This document shows, one piece after another, positions 45,748-54,336 of a stretch of DNA of 64,000 nucleotides. Where the stretch lies: positions 206,879 to 270,878 of the forward strand of contig NZ_RJLQ01000001.1 in the NCBI RefSeq assembly GCF_003833015.1. The letters are read 5' to 3'. The position numbers were made by a program, and so were the translations under genes. Source of the DNA: Clostridium sp. E02 (GTDB lineage Bacteria; Bacillota; Clostridia; Lachnospirales; Lachnospiraceae). Position 1 is the stretch's first letter. Every line of letters starts with the position of its first letter. The notes beneath the pieces were generated by a model. That model worked only from the letters and a program-made list of their open reading frames with translations, had not been told where the DNA came from and ran no database searches.

Positions 45748-47142
45748 ATGTCTGTTTTTTTAAAAGATGATAAGTTAGCGCACATATATGAAATGGGATT
45801 AGGGAATATAGCACAATATATAAGCATAGATCCTGATGGTAAAATAAAACATATTCAAATTAGCAATTTTTTTGAAAAGACTGATGATTTGAAAGAATTA
45901 GTCACGGTTTTAATTAAATCCTCACGTTCAGGAGCTGTCAATATAAGAAGTTTTAGTCCTACTATTATGAAAGGTAATAAACTAGTTTATAACAAAAAAA
46001 TTGGTGATATAGAAGACATCATATCTCAAGTTAAGATAAACTGTATGGAGGGTAAGCACTCTATTATTAATGAAAATATTGATATCAATGATGGTGGTGT
46101 TTCGGGTGTAGTTCTTGGAGATATCATTGAGTTTTCACCAAAAGATACTCCTAAGTGTGTTGATAAAGAAGGGGTATGTTTGCTAGAAAAAAAACTTGGA
46201 TATCATTTATTAAAAACAGTATATGGTTTTCAACCAGAGATGAAATTTGGTGATGAGTATCGTGTTGAATTCAGTATTCATCCTAACAGAGAAGGTGTAA
46301 ATCAGACACATACGATAGTTTGGGAATATGAGTTATTTGAAAAGACAAAACATAGTTTCAAAATAACTTGGCCAAATAATTTTTCAAGATTTATAGGAGA
46401 TAAAACTTTTGGATTGATTGTTGCAGATTACTTGGGATTGAATGTCCCTTTTACTACAGTAATTGCTCGTGAAGTTGCTCCATTTACATTTGGGACAAAA
46501 ACAGGACTGTATGAAAAGTGGATTAGAACATGTCCAATTGTAAAAGAATCTGGAAAGTATTATACAGGTAGCCAATGGACAGATCCATATATTTTAATGC
46601 AATCTGAAGAATTAAAGGGAGAAAATCCTATAAATATTGCTGCTATTTTAAGTCAAGATGCTGTGGATGCTAAGTATTCAGGAGGAGCAATAATATCAGA
46701 ATTTGAAGAAAACGATATTATTGAAGGAGTTCAAGGCACTGGTGATGATTTTATGTTAGGTCAAGCATTTAACAATATATTGCCAGATAATGTAAAAGAT
46801 AAAGTGAAGAATGTAATTAGAATTCTTAGAACTCACAATAATTTAATTGGGAATGTTTCGATTGAATGGGTATATGATGGAAATGAAATTTGGATTGTTC
46901 AATTGAATCAACTAAAAAATCTTAGTAATGGAAATATTATAGTCCAGGGAAATCCTACACATTATAAACAGTTTTATGTTGAAAAAGGATTAGAGTTATT
47001 ACGTGATATTATTAAGTCTTTGGAAAATGAAAATGTTGGAATAGAATTAGTTGGCAATGTTGGAATAACTAGTCATTTTGGTGATTTGTTGAGACAGGCT
47101 AATATACCATCAAGAATTGTGTGTAAGAGTAATGATGATTAA
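45748..47142 (+). CDS. ATP-grasp protein resembling the PEP-synthase/PPDK nucleotide-binding domain
   Basis: 464 residues from ATG 45748, which has GAGGAAA upstream; the frame is open into the previous gene. The C-terminal third looks like the ATP-grasp half of PEP synthase: GGAIISEFEENDIIEGVQGTGDDFMLG and SIEWVYDGNEIWIVQLNQL, the latter like the IEW...IxxLQ end of PPDK_N domains. There is no PEP-utiliser phospho-His domain and no TIM barrel. The N-terminal ~170 residues are not recognised. Its close pairing with the dNTPase gene suggests joint work, perhaps nucleotide or phosphate chemistry. Weakly assigned. Confidence 0.5.
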   Translation: MSVFLKDDKLAHIYEMGLGNIAQYISIDPDGKIKHIQISNFFEKTDDLKELVTVLIKSSRSGAVNIRSFSPTIMKGNKLVYNKKIGDIEDIISQVKINCMEGKHSIINENIDINDGGVSGVVLGDIIEFSPKDTPKCVDKEGVCLLEKKLGYHLLKTVYGFQPEMKFGDEYRVEFSIHPNREGVNQTHTIVWEYELFEKTKHSFKITWPNNFSRFIGDKTFGLIVADYLGLNVPFTTVIAREVAPFTFGTKTGLYEKWIRTCPIVKESGKYYTGSQWTDPYILMQSEELKGENPINIAAILSQDAVDAKYSGGAIISEFEENDIIEGVQGTGDDFMLGQAFNNILPDNVKDKVKNVIRILRTHNNLIGNVSIEWVYDGNEIWIVQLNQLKNLSNGNIIVQGNPTHYKQFYVEKGLELLRDIIKSLENENVGIELVGNVGITSHFGDLLRQANIPSRIVCKSNDD

Positions 47143-47267
47143 TTTTATATGATTGCTAGAAATGTATATAGTCATATGAAGAATAGATACACAGATTATT
47201 TTTTTATGGATTAGTTTAGTATAATTTATTCAATATAAAGTAGACGGATATGAATGGAGGAGTGCGT

Positions 47268-48947
47268 ATGAGTTCTACTGCAGAGCAATTAAGTGTAGTA
47301 TGGGAAGATTTAAATCTGGACTACGAAGGAGAAAATAAGTATGCATCCTTTTTTTCATCTAATGGAAATATGCATACATATCCTGCAAAGGCTGTACCAG
47401 AAATGGTCAGTGAATTAATAAAAAAAGTACAATCGATATATCCAGTGAAAAGGATTTTAGATCCTTTTGTAGGAAGCGGAACCACTGCTTTGGAAGCAAA
47501 GTACCTAGGTTTGGATTTTTGGGGATCTGATTTGAATCCGTTAGCGGTTTTATTAACAAAAACAAAATCGCTAACAATCGAAAATACAAATTATACAAAA
47601 AAAAGGATATTAGATTTTTTAAAACAATTAAATTTAGAGTATGCTGATACTAAATTGGTACCTATAGTGAGGTTTGAAGGTATAGATTTTTGGTTTAAAG
47701 AAAAAAATATTAAAGAACTTGAATATATAAAGCATAAAATTGATACTTTTATAAAAAACTCAAACAAGACAAAAAGAGAAATGTATGCATTGATTTTACT
47801 GACTGCTTATAGCTCAACTGTACGTAAAGTATCACTTACTAGAAATGGTGAATTTAAGCTATATAGAATGTCTCCAAATGATATTGAAAAATTCTCAATT
47901 AGTGCAATTGAGACATATGATGAATCAGTAAAAAATCTGTTGAATATGTTGGTTGTTGCTAATGATAGTTATAAAAATAATACAATTTGCAATGTGTTTG
48001 TTAAAAATGCAAAGAATTTGGATTATTTAGAGGATAAATCAATAGATTTGGTTATTACTTCTCCACCATACGGAGACTCGAAAACAACTGTTGCATATGG
48101 TGAGTTTTCAAAACTATCTGTTCTTTGGATGAAAGACTTAATGGAAAAATATACAGGGATTGTTTCGTCAACAGCAAATTGTGATGAAATTCTATTAGGA
48201 GGCAGAAAATCCGAATGGGAAATAAATGATAAATTGTTTTTATCTTCAGATAATTTAACTAATTTATTGGACGAAATAGATTATCAAATTACGATTAGTA
48301 AAAACGACTTGTTGAATGCACTACACGCTTTAGATGAAATAAAATTGTTAATTGAAAAAAAACAGTGGGTTTCTGAAGAACTTTTGTCTGGTAATAAGTT
48401 ATTATATCAATTAGTATGCGAAAGAATAAGATTAGATATATATAGAAAAGTTAATTCAAATATCTCTGGGTTATCAGATAAGAAAATAAAAAAAATAGCA
48501 AAAGAGAATATGGCTAGTTATATGAATGAATTATGTAATCCTATGTCTAGAAAATACAGTAGGAGACAATATGCTTTAAAAGAAAAATTAGTGGGTGTAG
48601 ATGAAGCAATTCATCGTAAAATGAAGTCTATTGAAAAGAGAAAAAATGATGTTATTGTTTTTTTGAAAGATTTATATAAGGTAGTTATTGAGACGGATAG
48701 AGTATTGTGTGATGGTGGGTATCAAGTTTGGATTGTTGGGCATAGAACAGTTATGGGTAAAATCGTTATCAATATGGAAGGGATAATCAATGATTGGTTT
48801 CAAAATATGAATTATCATTGTGAAGCATCGCTCAATAGAAAATACTCGTTTAAGCGAATGCCCTTTCATATAAATTCAACAATTGAGAGATGTGAAGAAA
48901 TTCAAACGATGATGAATGAATATATACTTGTAGTAAAAAAGAATTAA
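47268..48947 (+). CDS. DNA methyltransferase (N4-cytosine/N6-adenine type)
   Basis: 559 residues from ATG 47268, with GGAGG at good spacing. SAM motif I is DPFVGSGTTALEAKYLG (about 71) and catalytic motif IV is VITSPPYGDSKT (about 267), the SPPY form typical of m4C and some m6A enzymes. Between and after them lie long helical inserts (about 310-480) with coiled-coil character, longer than in simple restriction methylases. No cognate endonuclease is adjacent except the helicase-nuclease that follows a terminator. Strongly AT-rich like the rest of the cargo. Confidence 0.85.
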   Translation: MSSTAEQLSVVWEDLNLDYEGENKYASFFSSNGNMHTYPAKAVPEMVSELIKKVQSIYPVKRILDPFVGSGTTALEAKYLGLDFWGSDLNPLAVLLTKTKSLTIENTNYTKKRILDFLKQLNLEYADTKLVPIVRFEGIDFWFKEKNIKELEYIKHKIDTFIKNSNKTKREMYALILLTAYSSTVRKVSLTRNGEFKLYRMSPNDIEKFSISAIETYDESVKNLLNMLVVANDSYKNNTICNVFVKNAKNLDYLEDKSIDLVITSPPYGDSKTTVAYGEFSKLSVLWMKDLMEKYTGIVSSTANCDEILLGGRKSEWEINDKLFLSSDNLTNLLDEIDYQITISKNDLLNALHALDEIKLLIEKKQWVSEELLSGNKLLYQLVCERIRLDIYRKVNSNISGLSDKKIKKIAKENMASYMNELCNPMSRKYSRRQYALKEKLVGVDEAIHRKMKSIEKRKNDVIVFLKDLYKVVIETDRVLCDGGYQVWIVGHRTVMGKIVINMEGIINDWFQNMNYHCEASLNRKYSFKRMPFHINSTIERCEEIQTMMNEYILVVKKN

Positions 48948-48963
48948 AGAATTATGATAATAT

Positions 48964-48997
48964 AAAATGTCCAAATACAAGTTATTTGGACATTTTT
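48964..48997 (+). terminator. Terminator after the methyltransferase gene
   Basis: AAAATGTCCAAATA (48964-48977) pairs with TATTTGGACATTTTT (48983-48997). Confidence 0.8.
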
Positions 48998-49073
48998 GCA
49001 AAATTATGATTTGTCCTTGAGAATGAACGAAAAAAAAGATAGGATAAAATAATAAAAATGAGGAGGTGTTATT

Positions 49074-52001
49074 TTGCAAGTTGATGGGAAAAAATTATTG
49101 GATTACAGGAGAGAAAACGGATTTTCAAGAGAGGATATTGCAGAAAAATTAGGTATTACTTCAAAAACGGTTCAAAGAATTGAAAATGGTGAATCTACGA
49201 AAGAAGCTACAATTATATCAATTAAAGATATATTAGGTGTAGATATTGAAGTGAGAGATGAGTTTACTTATGATCAAATTAAAGCAATAAACTCTCAAAG
49301 CAAACATTTGAAAGTATTGGCAGGAGCTGGTGCAGGAAAAACAAGAGTTGCTGAAGAAGTAATTGCTAAAAGAATGCAAGAAGGATATCTACCTAGTGAA
49401 TTAGTTGTATGTACATTTACAGAAAAAGCTGCAGCAGAGTTAAAAATTCGTACACAGAATCGTCTTAAAGAGAAGGGGATTGAAATTGGTTCTGCTGATA
49501 TGGTTATTGGTACTATTCATGGGATTTGTATAAGACTGCTACAAGATTATGCGGACAAGTATAATGACTATACTGTTTTAGACACAATGAAAAATATTCA
49601 TTTCATTAATAGATATTTTAATCAAATTGAGGTTGGATCTATAGAGAAATTAGGTTCAAGCACAAATGAAAGAAATAAGTATATGCTTAAATATATGGAT
49701 ACAAATCGATTTCAATCGATTTGTAGTTTGGTTTTTGAAAATCAAACTAACTATATGCTTTTGCCAGAAGCTTTAAAAACGGCGATAAGTAATTATGAAA
49801 ATTTATTAAAGGAAAAACATTATTTCGATTTTTCTACAATACAACATGAATTCTTAAAAATGTTAAGATATAATGTTGAGTTTAGAATGAAAACAAAAGA
49901 AGCGATTAAGTTTCTTATTATAGATGAATATCAAGATGTAAATTATTTGCAAGCTGAAATTGTTAAAGAATTTATTAAGCTTGGTGTTCGAACAATGGTT
50001 ATTGGAGATGCGGATCAAGCGATTTATCAGTTTAGAGGTAGTAACTATACTTTTATAAAAAACTTCGAAAGTGATATTGATGATGTTGAAGTCGTTAAAC
50101 TAGAAGATAATTTTAGATCAACAACAGGAATTATTGAAATAGCCGAACAATCGATAGGAAGAAATACTACTAGAGAAGATAAAAAGATGATAAGCCGCAA
50201 TGGAAAATATGAAAAAGGGGATATAGTTTATAAAGAGTTTGTTGCTCCAGAAGAGGAGGCAGAATTTATAGCAGATAGAGTAGAAGAACTAATAAAAATG
50301 GGAATGCCTTCTAATGAAATCGCGATTTTGTTTAGAAAGAAAAAATACATACCACTAATTGCGGATACTCTTGAAAAAAGAAATATTCCTATTGATGTTG
50401 AAAATATGTCTAGTTTAATGTCTACAATTGAAATAAAGGGGATAACTAGCGTATTTAGTTACCTAGCGGGTAAATTATCGAAAGAGGGATTGCGCCGTGA
50501 ATGGGAGTTTATTAATAAATATACAGAAAAAGAAAATATTGATAGAGCAATAGCAGCGCTAGAAGAGTTTGTACCGAATAAATGGTTGCAGAAAAATTCT
50601 AAAAAAATGAACCAAGAATATCTTCTGCAGGAAATATATCAAAAGTTTATCTCCGATCTTAAAATATTGGGATACTCAGAAGAAAATGTACGATATGAGA
50701 GAATGATGTTTAATTTTGGAAAGTTCTCGCAGTTAATCAATGATTTCGAAGTAGTAAATTTTGATTACTCACCAGATATTAAAGTGTATTCATTTACATC
50801 ATTTTTAGAAAATACAGAAGATGAATATCCAGAAGGATATTTAGATGATGCATTTAAAAAAGAGCAAGGTGTTCAATTAATGACTATACACAAGAGTAAA
50901 GGGTTGCAGTTTTCGGCGGTTTTTATTCCATGCATGTGTAAAAATATTTTCCCTTCAGGAGGAAAAGGAGGAAGGAATGAATGGCATTTCCTCCCAGAGG
51001 AAGCTATTGGTAATTCAGATATAATTAGAGCAAAAGGTGATCGAGCAATTGAAGATGAGAGAAGGATCTTTTATGTTGCAGTAACAAGAAGTAGAAAATT
51101 TCTATTTTTAACAAGGGCAGATTATGGAACAAATAGAACTAATCGTGTATCTGAGTTTTTGAATGAGGTAAGATCAGCAAGTGGATATATTTATGAATAT
51201 GATGAAAAACTATGTGATTTTTATAATAGAGAAACTTGGAAACCTTATGGGAAAGAAGATGTTGTATTTTCTATAGATTTCACAAATTTATCCCAGTTTT
51301 TTAATTGCCAATATGGATTTAGATTATCTCAAATATATGGATTTGTTAATCCAATAAATCTGAGAATGGGGTATGGTGCTTCTATACATAATATGGCAAA
51401 AGAAGTTAACAAATATGTATTAAACAATAAGACTGAGATTATTCCTGATGAAGTTATGGATCATATTAAAAAAGGTTTTTACCTTCCGTATATAGGTCAT
51501 GCTAATGGTACATATGAATTAATGCGTAATAAAGCAGAGGCATGTATTGAAAAGTTTAGAACAGAAAATTCAAAACTTTTTAGCGAAGTTGAATATGTAG
51601 AAAAATATTTTGAAGTTGCATTTAGAAAAGATATTTTGGTGACGGGACGTATAGATCTGATTCGAAGAAAAAGCATTGAGGGAAAATGGGAAGTAATAAT
51701 TGTTGATTATAAAACAGGAGAAAAGAAACCTTCAGAATTAGAGCAGCGATTACAACTTGAGATATATGCCCTGGGATATAGAAATCTAACTGGTCAAGAT
51801 GCAGATACATTGGAGATTGTTGATATCGAAGGGAATGAGGTAATATCTTCAAGAGCAGTTCTGCCAGATAATCTTGAGCAAACGGCAGAACAAATAAGAG
51901 AAGCTTGTGATGAAATTCTTGAAAACAATAATGTGTTAAGAAGTTGCGACAAGAATAAATGTAAAAATTGTAATCATAAACTTATGTGTTATGATCTTTA
52001 G
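49074..52001 (+). CDS. HTH-UvrD/Rep helicase-nuclease fusion
   Basis: 975 residues. Residues 1-60 are an XRE-type helix-turn-helix (LLDYRRENGFSREDIAEKLGITSKTVQRIENG in parts); then a superfamily 1A helicase with Q-motif FTYDQIKAI, Walker A AGAGAGKTR (83-91), VCTFTEKAA, LIIDEYQDVN, GDADQAIYQFRGS, NFRST and MTIHKSKGLQFSAVF plus VAVTRSR. The C-terminus is a PD-(D/E)XK nuclease (VTGRIDLIRR ... VIIVDYKTGEK) closing with cysteines CDKNKCKNCNHKLMCY like an AddB-type iron-sulfur site. TTG 49074 has GGAGGTG upstream. The fused HTH is unusual. Probably attacks foreign DNA. Confidence 0.85.
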   Translation: MQVDGKKLLDYRRENGFSREDIAEKLGITSKTVQRIENGESTKEATIISIKDILGVDIEVRDEFTYDQIKAINSQSKHLKVLAGAGAGKTRVAEEVIAKRMQEGYLPSELVVCTFTEKAAAELKIRTQNRLKEKGIEIGSADMVIGTIHGICIRLLQDYADKYNDYTVLDTMKNIHFINRYFNQIEVGSIEKLGSSTNERNKYMLKYMDTNRFQSICSLVFENQTNYMLLPEALKTAISNYENLLKEKHYFDFSTIQHEFLKMLRYNVEFRMKTKEAIKFLIIDEYQDVNYLQAEIVKEFIKLGVRTMVIGDADQAIYQFRGSNYTFIKNFESDIDDVEVVKLEDNFRSTTGIIEIAEQSIGRNTTREDKKMISRNGKYEKGDIVYKEFVAPEEEAEFIADRVEELIKMGMPSNEIAILFRKKKYIPLIADTLEKRNIPIDVENMSSLMSTIEIKGITSVFSYLAGKLSKEGLRREWEFINKYTEKENIDRAIAALEEFVPNKWLQKNSKKMNQEYLLQEIYQKFISDLKILGYSEENVRYERMMFNFGKFSQLINDFEVVNFDYSPDIKVYSFTSFLENTEDEYPEGYLDDAFKKEQGVQLMTIHKSKGLQFSAVFIPCMCKNIFPSGGKGGRNEWHFLPEEAIGNSDIIRAKGDRAIEDERRIFYVAVTRSRKFLFLTRADYGTNRTNRVSEFLNEVRSASGYIYEYDEKLCDFYNRETWKPYGKEDVVFSIDFTNLSQFFNCQYGFRLSQIYGFVNPINLRMGYGASIHNMAKEVNKYVLNNKTEIIPDEVMDHIKKGFYLPYIGHANGTYELMRNKAEACIEKFRTENSKLFSEVEYVEKYFEVAFRKDILVTGRIDLIRRKSIEGKWEVIIVDYKTGEKKPSELEQRLQLEIYALGYRNLTGQDADTLEIVDIEGNEVISSRAVLPDNLEQTAEQIREACDEILENNNVLRSCDKNKCKNCNHKLMCYDL

Positions 52002-52025
52002 TATCGGTGCGAAATTAAGTATGCA

Positions 52026-52051
52026 GTGACAATAAAATGACAATACTTTTT
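52026..52051 (+). repeat. Right arm-type repeat of element 1
   Basis: GTGACAATAAAATGACAAT then ACTTTTT, one mismatch from 34148-34173 and in the same orientation; about 100 bases inside the right att core. Confidence 0.65.
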
Positions 52052-52147
52052 ACAGAAAACCGAGATAATACAAATAAACAGTACATAAATGAACTGAAAA
52101 TAGCAAATTAAAGCACTTCAAACACCACAGAACAACTTTGAAATTAG

Positions 52148-52159
52148 GAGTTTGAATAA
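52148..52159 (+). other. Second guaA-end att core (right end of element 1, left of element 2)
   Basis: GAGTTTGAATAA, identical to the last 12 bases of guaA, here outside any gene. A hairpin with the same GGCTCTCTTTATGTC ending as after guaA follows. Confidence 0.8.
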
Positions 52160-52166
52160 AAATTTT

Positions 52167-52205
52167 GAGCCCGCAAAGCCTTGTAAAATAAGGATTTGTG
52201 GGCTC
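52167..52205 (+). terminator. Hairpin terminator at the left end of element 2
   Basis: GAGCCCGCAAA (52167-52177) pairs with TTTGTGGGCTC (52195-52205; one G:U), followed by TCTTTATGTC as at 34136-34145. Confidence 0.7.
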
Positions 52206-52216
52206 TCTTTATGTCG

Positions 52217-52237
52217 TTTGGTACTATTTTGGTACTA
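52217..52237 (+). repeat. Arm-type repeat at the left end of element 2
   Basis: Two TTGGTACTA units separated by TTT (52218-52237). It occupies the place of the TGACAAT repeats in element 1 but has a different sequence, suggesting a different integrase. Confidence 0.5.
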
Positions 52238-52357
52238 TGCGGACGTCTATTCTATGAATAAGAAAATCTCACTTTTTTGTGCAAAATGATACTGTCAAGA
52301 CTTTTGCGCAAATTAAATTTTAACTTAACCGCCTTGATTATTTAATACCGGTCCGCT

Positions 52358-52406
52358 CAGGTAAAGTCAAGAGTGCTTGCACTTGTCTTGCTCTTGACCT
52401 TACCTG
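52358..52406. terminator. Strong hairpin in the IS256 3' region
   Basis: CAGGTAAAGTCAAGAG (52358-52373) pairs with CTCTTGACCTTACCTG (52391-52406) with one mismatch. It lies between the transposase stop and the IS end and may end the transposase transcript or block incoming transcription. Confidence 0.6.
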
Positions 52407-52464
52407 GGCAGACTGGTACCGTACTTCAGGGCGGTAAGACTGCTTTTCGTTTGGTTCCGGTAAG

Positions 52465-53664
52465 TTAGCCGGCTATGATTCCCTCTTCTTCAGAGATTAC
52501 CATTGATTTTAAATGTTCCATGTTTAAATAACGCTTAGATCCCCACTCACTACTTGCTACATGGCGTAGTCTAGCACATACCAGCATTAGGGCTGATTCT
52601 CCATCTGGAAAGGTTCCTACAACTTTTGTACGTCGTTTAATTTCCCGATTTAAGCGTTCCAGAGTATTGTTAGTTCTAATTCGTCTCCAATGCTCAGATG
52701 GAAAGTTCATGTATGTCAAAGTTTCTTCTATGCTTTCCTCTACTTTATCAGCTGCTTTATTAAGCTTCATTCCTCGAAGCTTTTTTACTACTGAATCCGC
52801 TTTTTCTCTGGCAGCGGTTTTATCTTCTTGAGCATGGATTGCTTTTAACATTTTAGCTACATCTTTCACTTTTTGTTTTGGTGTAACAGAAAACACATTT
52901 CTATAAAAATGTACCGTGCATCTCTGATATTTTGCTTCAGGAAACACCTGACCAATTGCTTCGACCATACCAAGAGCCTTATCTCCAGTGATTAGCTTAA
53001 CCCCTGATAAGCCACGGCTTTTGAGCCATACCAAGAAGTTTTTCCAACTTTCAAGATCTTCTTTTAGACCTTCTGTGGCTCCAATGACTTCTCTGTACCC
53101 ATCTTCTGTAACTCCTATAGCAATAAGAACTGAGACATTTTCATATTCTCCACCCCAGCATCGTTTTAAGAATACACCGTCTACAAAAACGTATGGATAA
53201 GTTTTACTCTTGAGCTTACGATTTCTCCAGTTTTCAATGTGTTCATACGCTTTTTTGTTTAAATTACTAATTGTACCAGGAGAGACTTTTGTTCCCCACA
53301 GTGCTTGTGTAATATCCTCTACTCTGCGGACGGATACACCAGCAAGATACATTTCAATAAGAGCTTCTTCAACAGATGTTTCACGTCGCTTATAGCGTTC
53401 AATAATGGCAGTTTCGAAAGCAACACCTTTTAATTTAGGCATTTTTAGGTTAACGTCACCAGAAGTGGTTGTAAATGTTCGGTCATAATGACCAGCACGG
53501 TACCCTTTACGTTCTTCATTACGTGCATAACGTTCTGCATTAACAAGCTGCTCAGCTTCCGCGTCTAGTAATGAATTTAAAGTTTCCTCAACGCTGTTCT
53601 TTACTAAATCCTTTAATTGGGTGTGGATTAAATCTTGATTCAATTGTATAATGTTCTCAGACAT
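52465..53664 (-). CDS. IS256-family (Mutator-type) transposase
   Basis: 399 residues, the family norm. DDE residues are in YVFVDGVFLKR (first Asp), KLITGDKALGMVEAI (second Asp) and RTNNTLERLNREIKRRTKVVG (Glu), with CTVHFYRNVF before it. GGAGG precedes the ATG on the minus strand but this start is covered by an inverted repeat (53660-53730). A second copy begins at 63982 in the opposite direction. Confidence 0.95.
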   Translation of the reverse strand: MSENIIQLNQDLIHTQLKDLVKNSVEETLNSLLDAEAEQLVNAERYARNEERKGYRAGHYDRTFTTTSGDVNLKMPKLKGVAFETAIIERYKRRETSVEEALIEMYLAGVSVRRVEDITQALWGTKVSPGTISNLNKKAYEHIENWRNRKLKSKTYPYVFVDGVFLKRCWGGEYENVSVLIAIGVTEDGYREVIGATEGLKEDLESWKNFLVWLKSRGLSGVKLITGDKALGMVEAIGQVFPEAKYQRCTVHFYRNVFSVTPKQKVKDVAKMLKAIHAQEDKTAAREKADSVVKKLRGMKLNKAADKVEESIEETLTYMNFPSEHWRRIRTNNTLERLNREIKRRTKVVGTFPDGESALMLVCARLRHVASSEWGSKRYLNMEHLKSMVISEEEGIIAG

Positions 53665-53730
53665 AGTTTTTATCCTCCTTTGGAAATTTTGTGTGGTAAC
53701 TTAATTCTACCAAACGATAAAAACTATGTC
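53660..53730 (-). promoter_or_regulatory. Inverted repeat masking the transposase start
   Basis: A perfect 15-base inverted repeat, GACATAGTTTTTATC (53660-53674) with GATAAAAACTATGTC (53716-53730). One arm covers the bases just after the ribosome site and the ATG of the transposase. A transcript entering from outside the IS would fold it shut, whereas one starting inside the loop would not. Confidence 0.6.
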
Positions 53731-53935
53731 TATTTGCTTATTTGAATTTGCGCAATCTATTATACGTCATCTGCAAAATCATAGATTTCTTTGTATTCCA
53801 TTCTAACAAAAAATCATTTACCAATCCATATTCAAAAGTTAAAGCTACAAGTGATCCAGATGCCATGTACTCATTGTCATTGTAGGTCATTTTGACAGCG
53901 GCATCCTTTGTCACGGGTTTCATTACATTCAGACT

Positions 53936-54244
53936 GTGTATTCAGGGAAGTGTTTTCCTCTTCCTTCTCCATCTGAGCTGGAAGAAAGACTTTCTTCTAA
54001 CCAGAGAGGGGGTGCCTATGCAAATGGAAAGAGAAAATATAGCTCTAATAATAAGGAGCGTAAGGTAACATTCAAATTATCGGAGAACGATTATTTGAAA
54101 TTGATGGAAGATGCGAAAGAAGCTGGTGTGGACAAGAGCAAATATTTAAGAGCTCTGGTTCAAAGTGGTGGAAAGATTATTTTCACATTTCCGAAAGACA
54201 GAACGAATTGTCTTTACGACTATTTCCTATTAAATCATATGTAA
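53936..54244 (+). CDS. MobC-like ribbon-helix-helix protein, probably a remnant
   Basis: The frame runs from a GTG at 53936 with no ribosome site. The recognisable part is RKVTFKLSENDYLKLMEDAKEAGVDKSKYLRALVQSGG (about residues 42-78), the RHH pattern of relaxosome MobC proteins; the sequence before it looks like a chance extension and the end is shorter than usual MobC. Without a relaxase gene nearby it is likely left over from the mobilisation module of element 2. Confidence 0.5.
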   Translation: MYSGKCFPLPSPSELEERLSSNQRGGAYANGKRKYSSNNKERKVTFKLSENDYLKLMEDAKEAGVDKSKYLRALVQSGGKIIFTFPKDRTNCLYDYFLLNHM

Positions 54245-54336
54245 GAAGTCGAAATTTGTTGCTAATATGACAATTTAGAGATACAATATTTGTAGTTGTG
54301 TAAAAACGGAAAGTTAGACAATTCGGAGGAAAATGT

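Larger units (their letters stand above)
34090..52159 (+). mobile_element. Element 1: integrative mobilizable element at guaA (about 18 kb)
   Basis: Bounded by the guaA-end repeats at 34078-34089 and 52148-52159. Inside each end lies a near-identical arm-type repeat (34148-34173 and 52026-52051). It encodes repressor, excisionase, tyrosine integrase, mobilisation protein, primase and helicase, TnpV, ParM/ParR-like pair, relaxase, and four AT-rich cargo genes. No type IV secretion genes are seen, so I call it mobilizable rather than self-conjugative. Confidence 0.82.
52288..53771 (-). mobile_element. IS256-family insertion sequence, complete copy
   Basis: 1484 bases. Imperfect terminal inverted repeats start GATACTGTCAAGAC... 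(52288) and, on the other strand, GATGACGTATAATAG... (53771 inward), both reaching TTGCGCAAATT. The 8-base direct repeat TGCAAAAT flanks it at 52280-52287 and 53772-53779, a fresh-looking target duplication. One transposase gene on the minus strand. Confidence 0.93.
52252..53923 (-). pseudogene. Small gene of element 2 split by the IS256 copy
   Basis: The upstream part (53923 down to 53772) reads MKPVTKDAAVKMTYNDNEY then MASGSLVALTFEYGLVNDF and stops being its own sequence where the IS begins. Removing the IS and one 8-base duplication rejoins it in frame with the other side, which adds only HKKVRFSYS before a stop at 52252-52254. The intact product would be about 59 residues, of unknown function. 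Confidence 0.55.
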
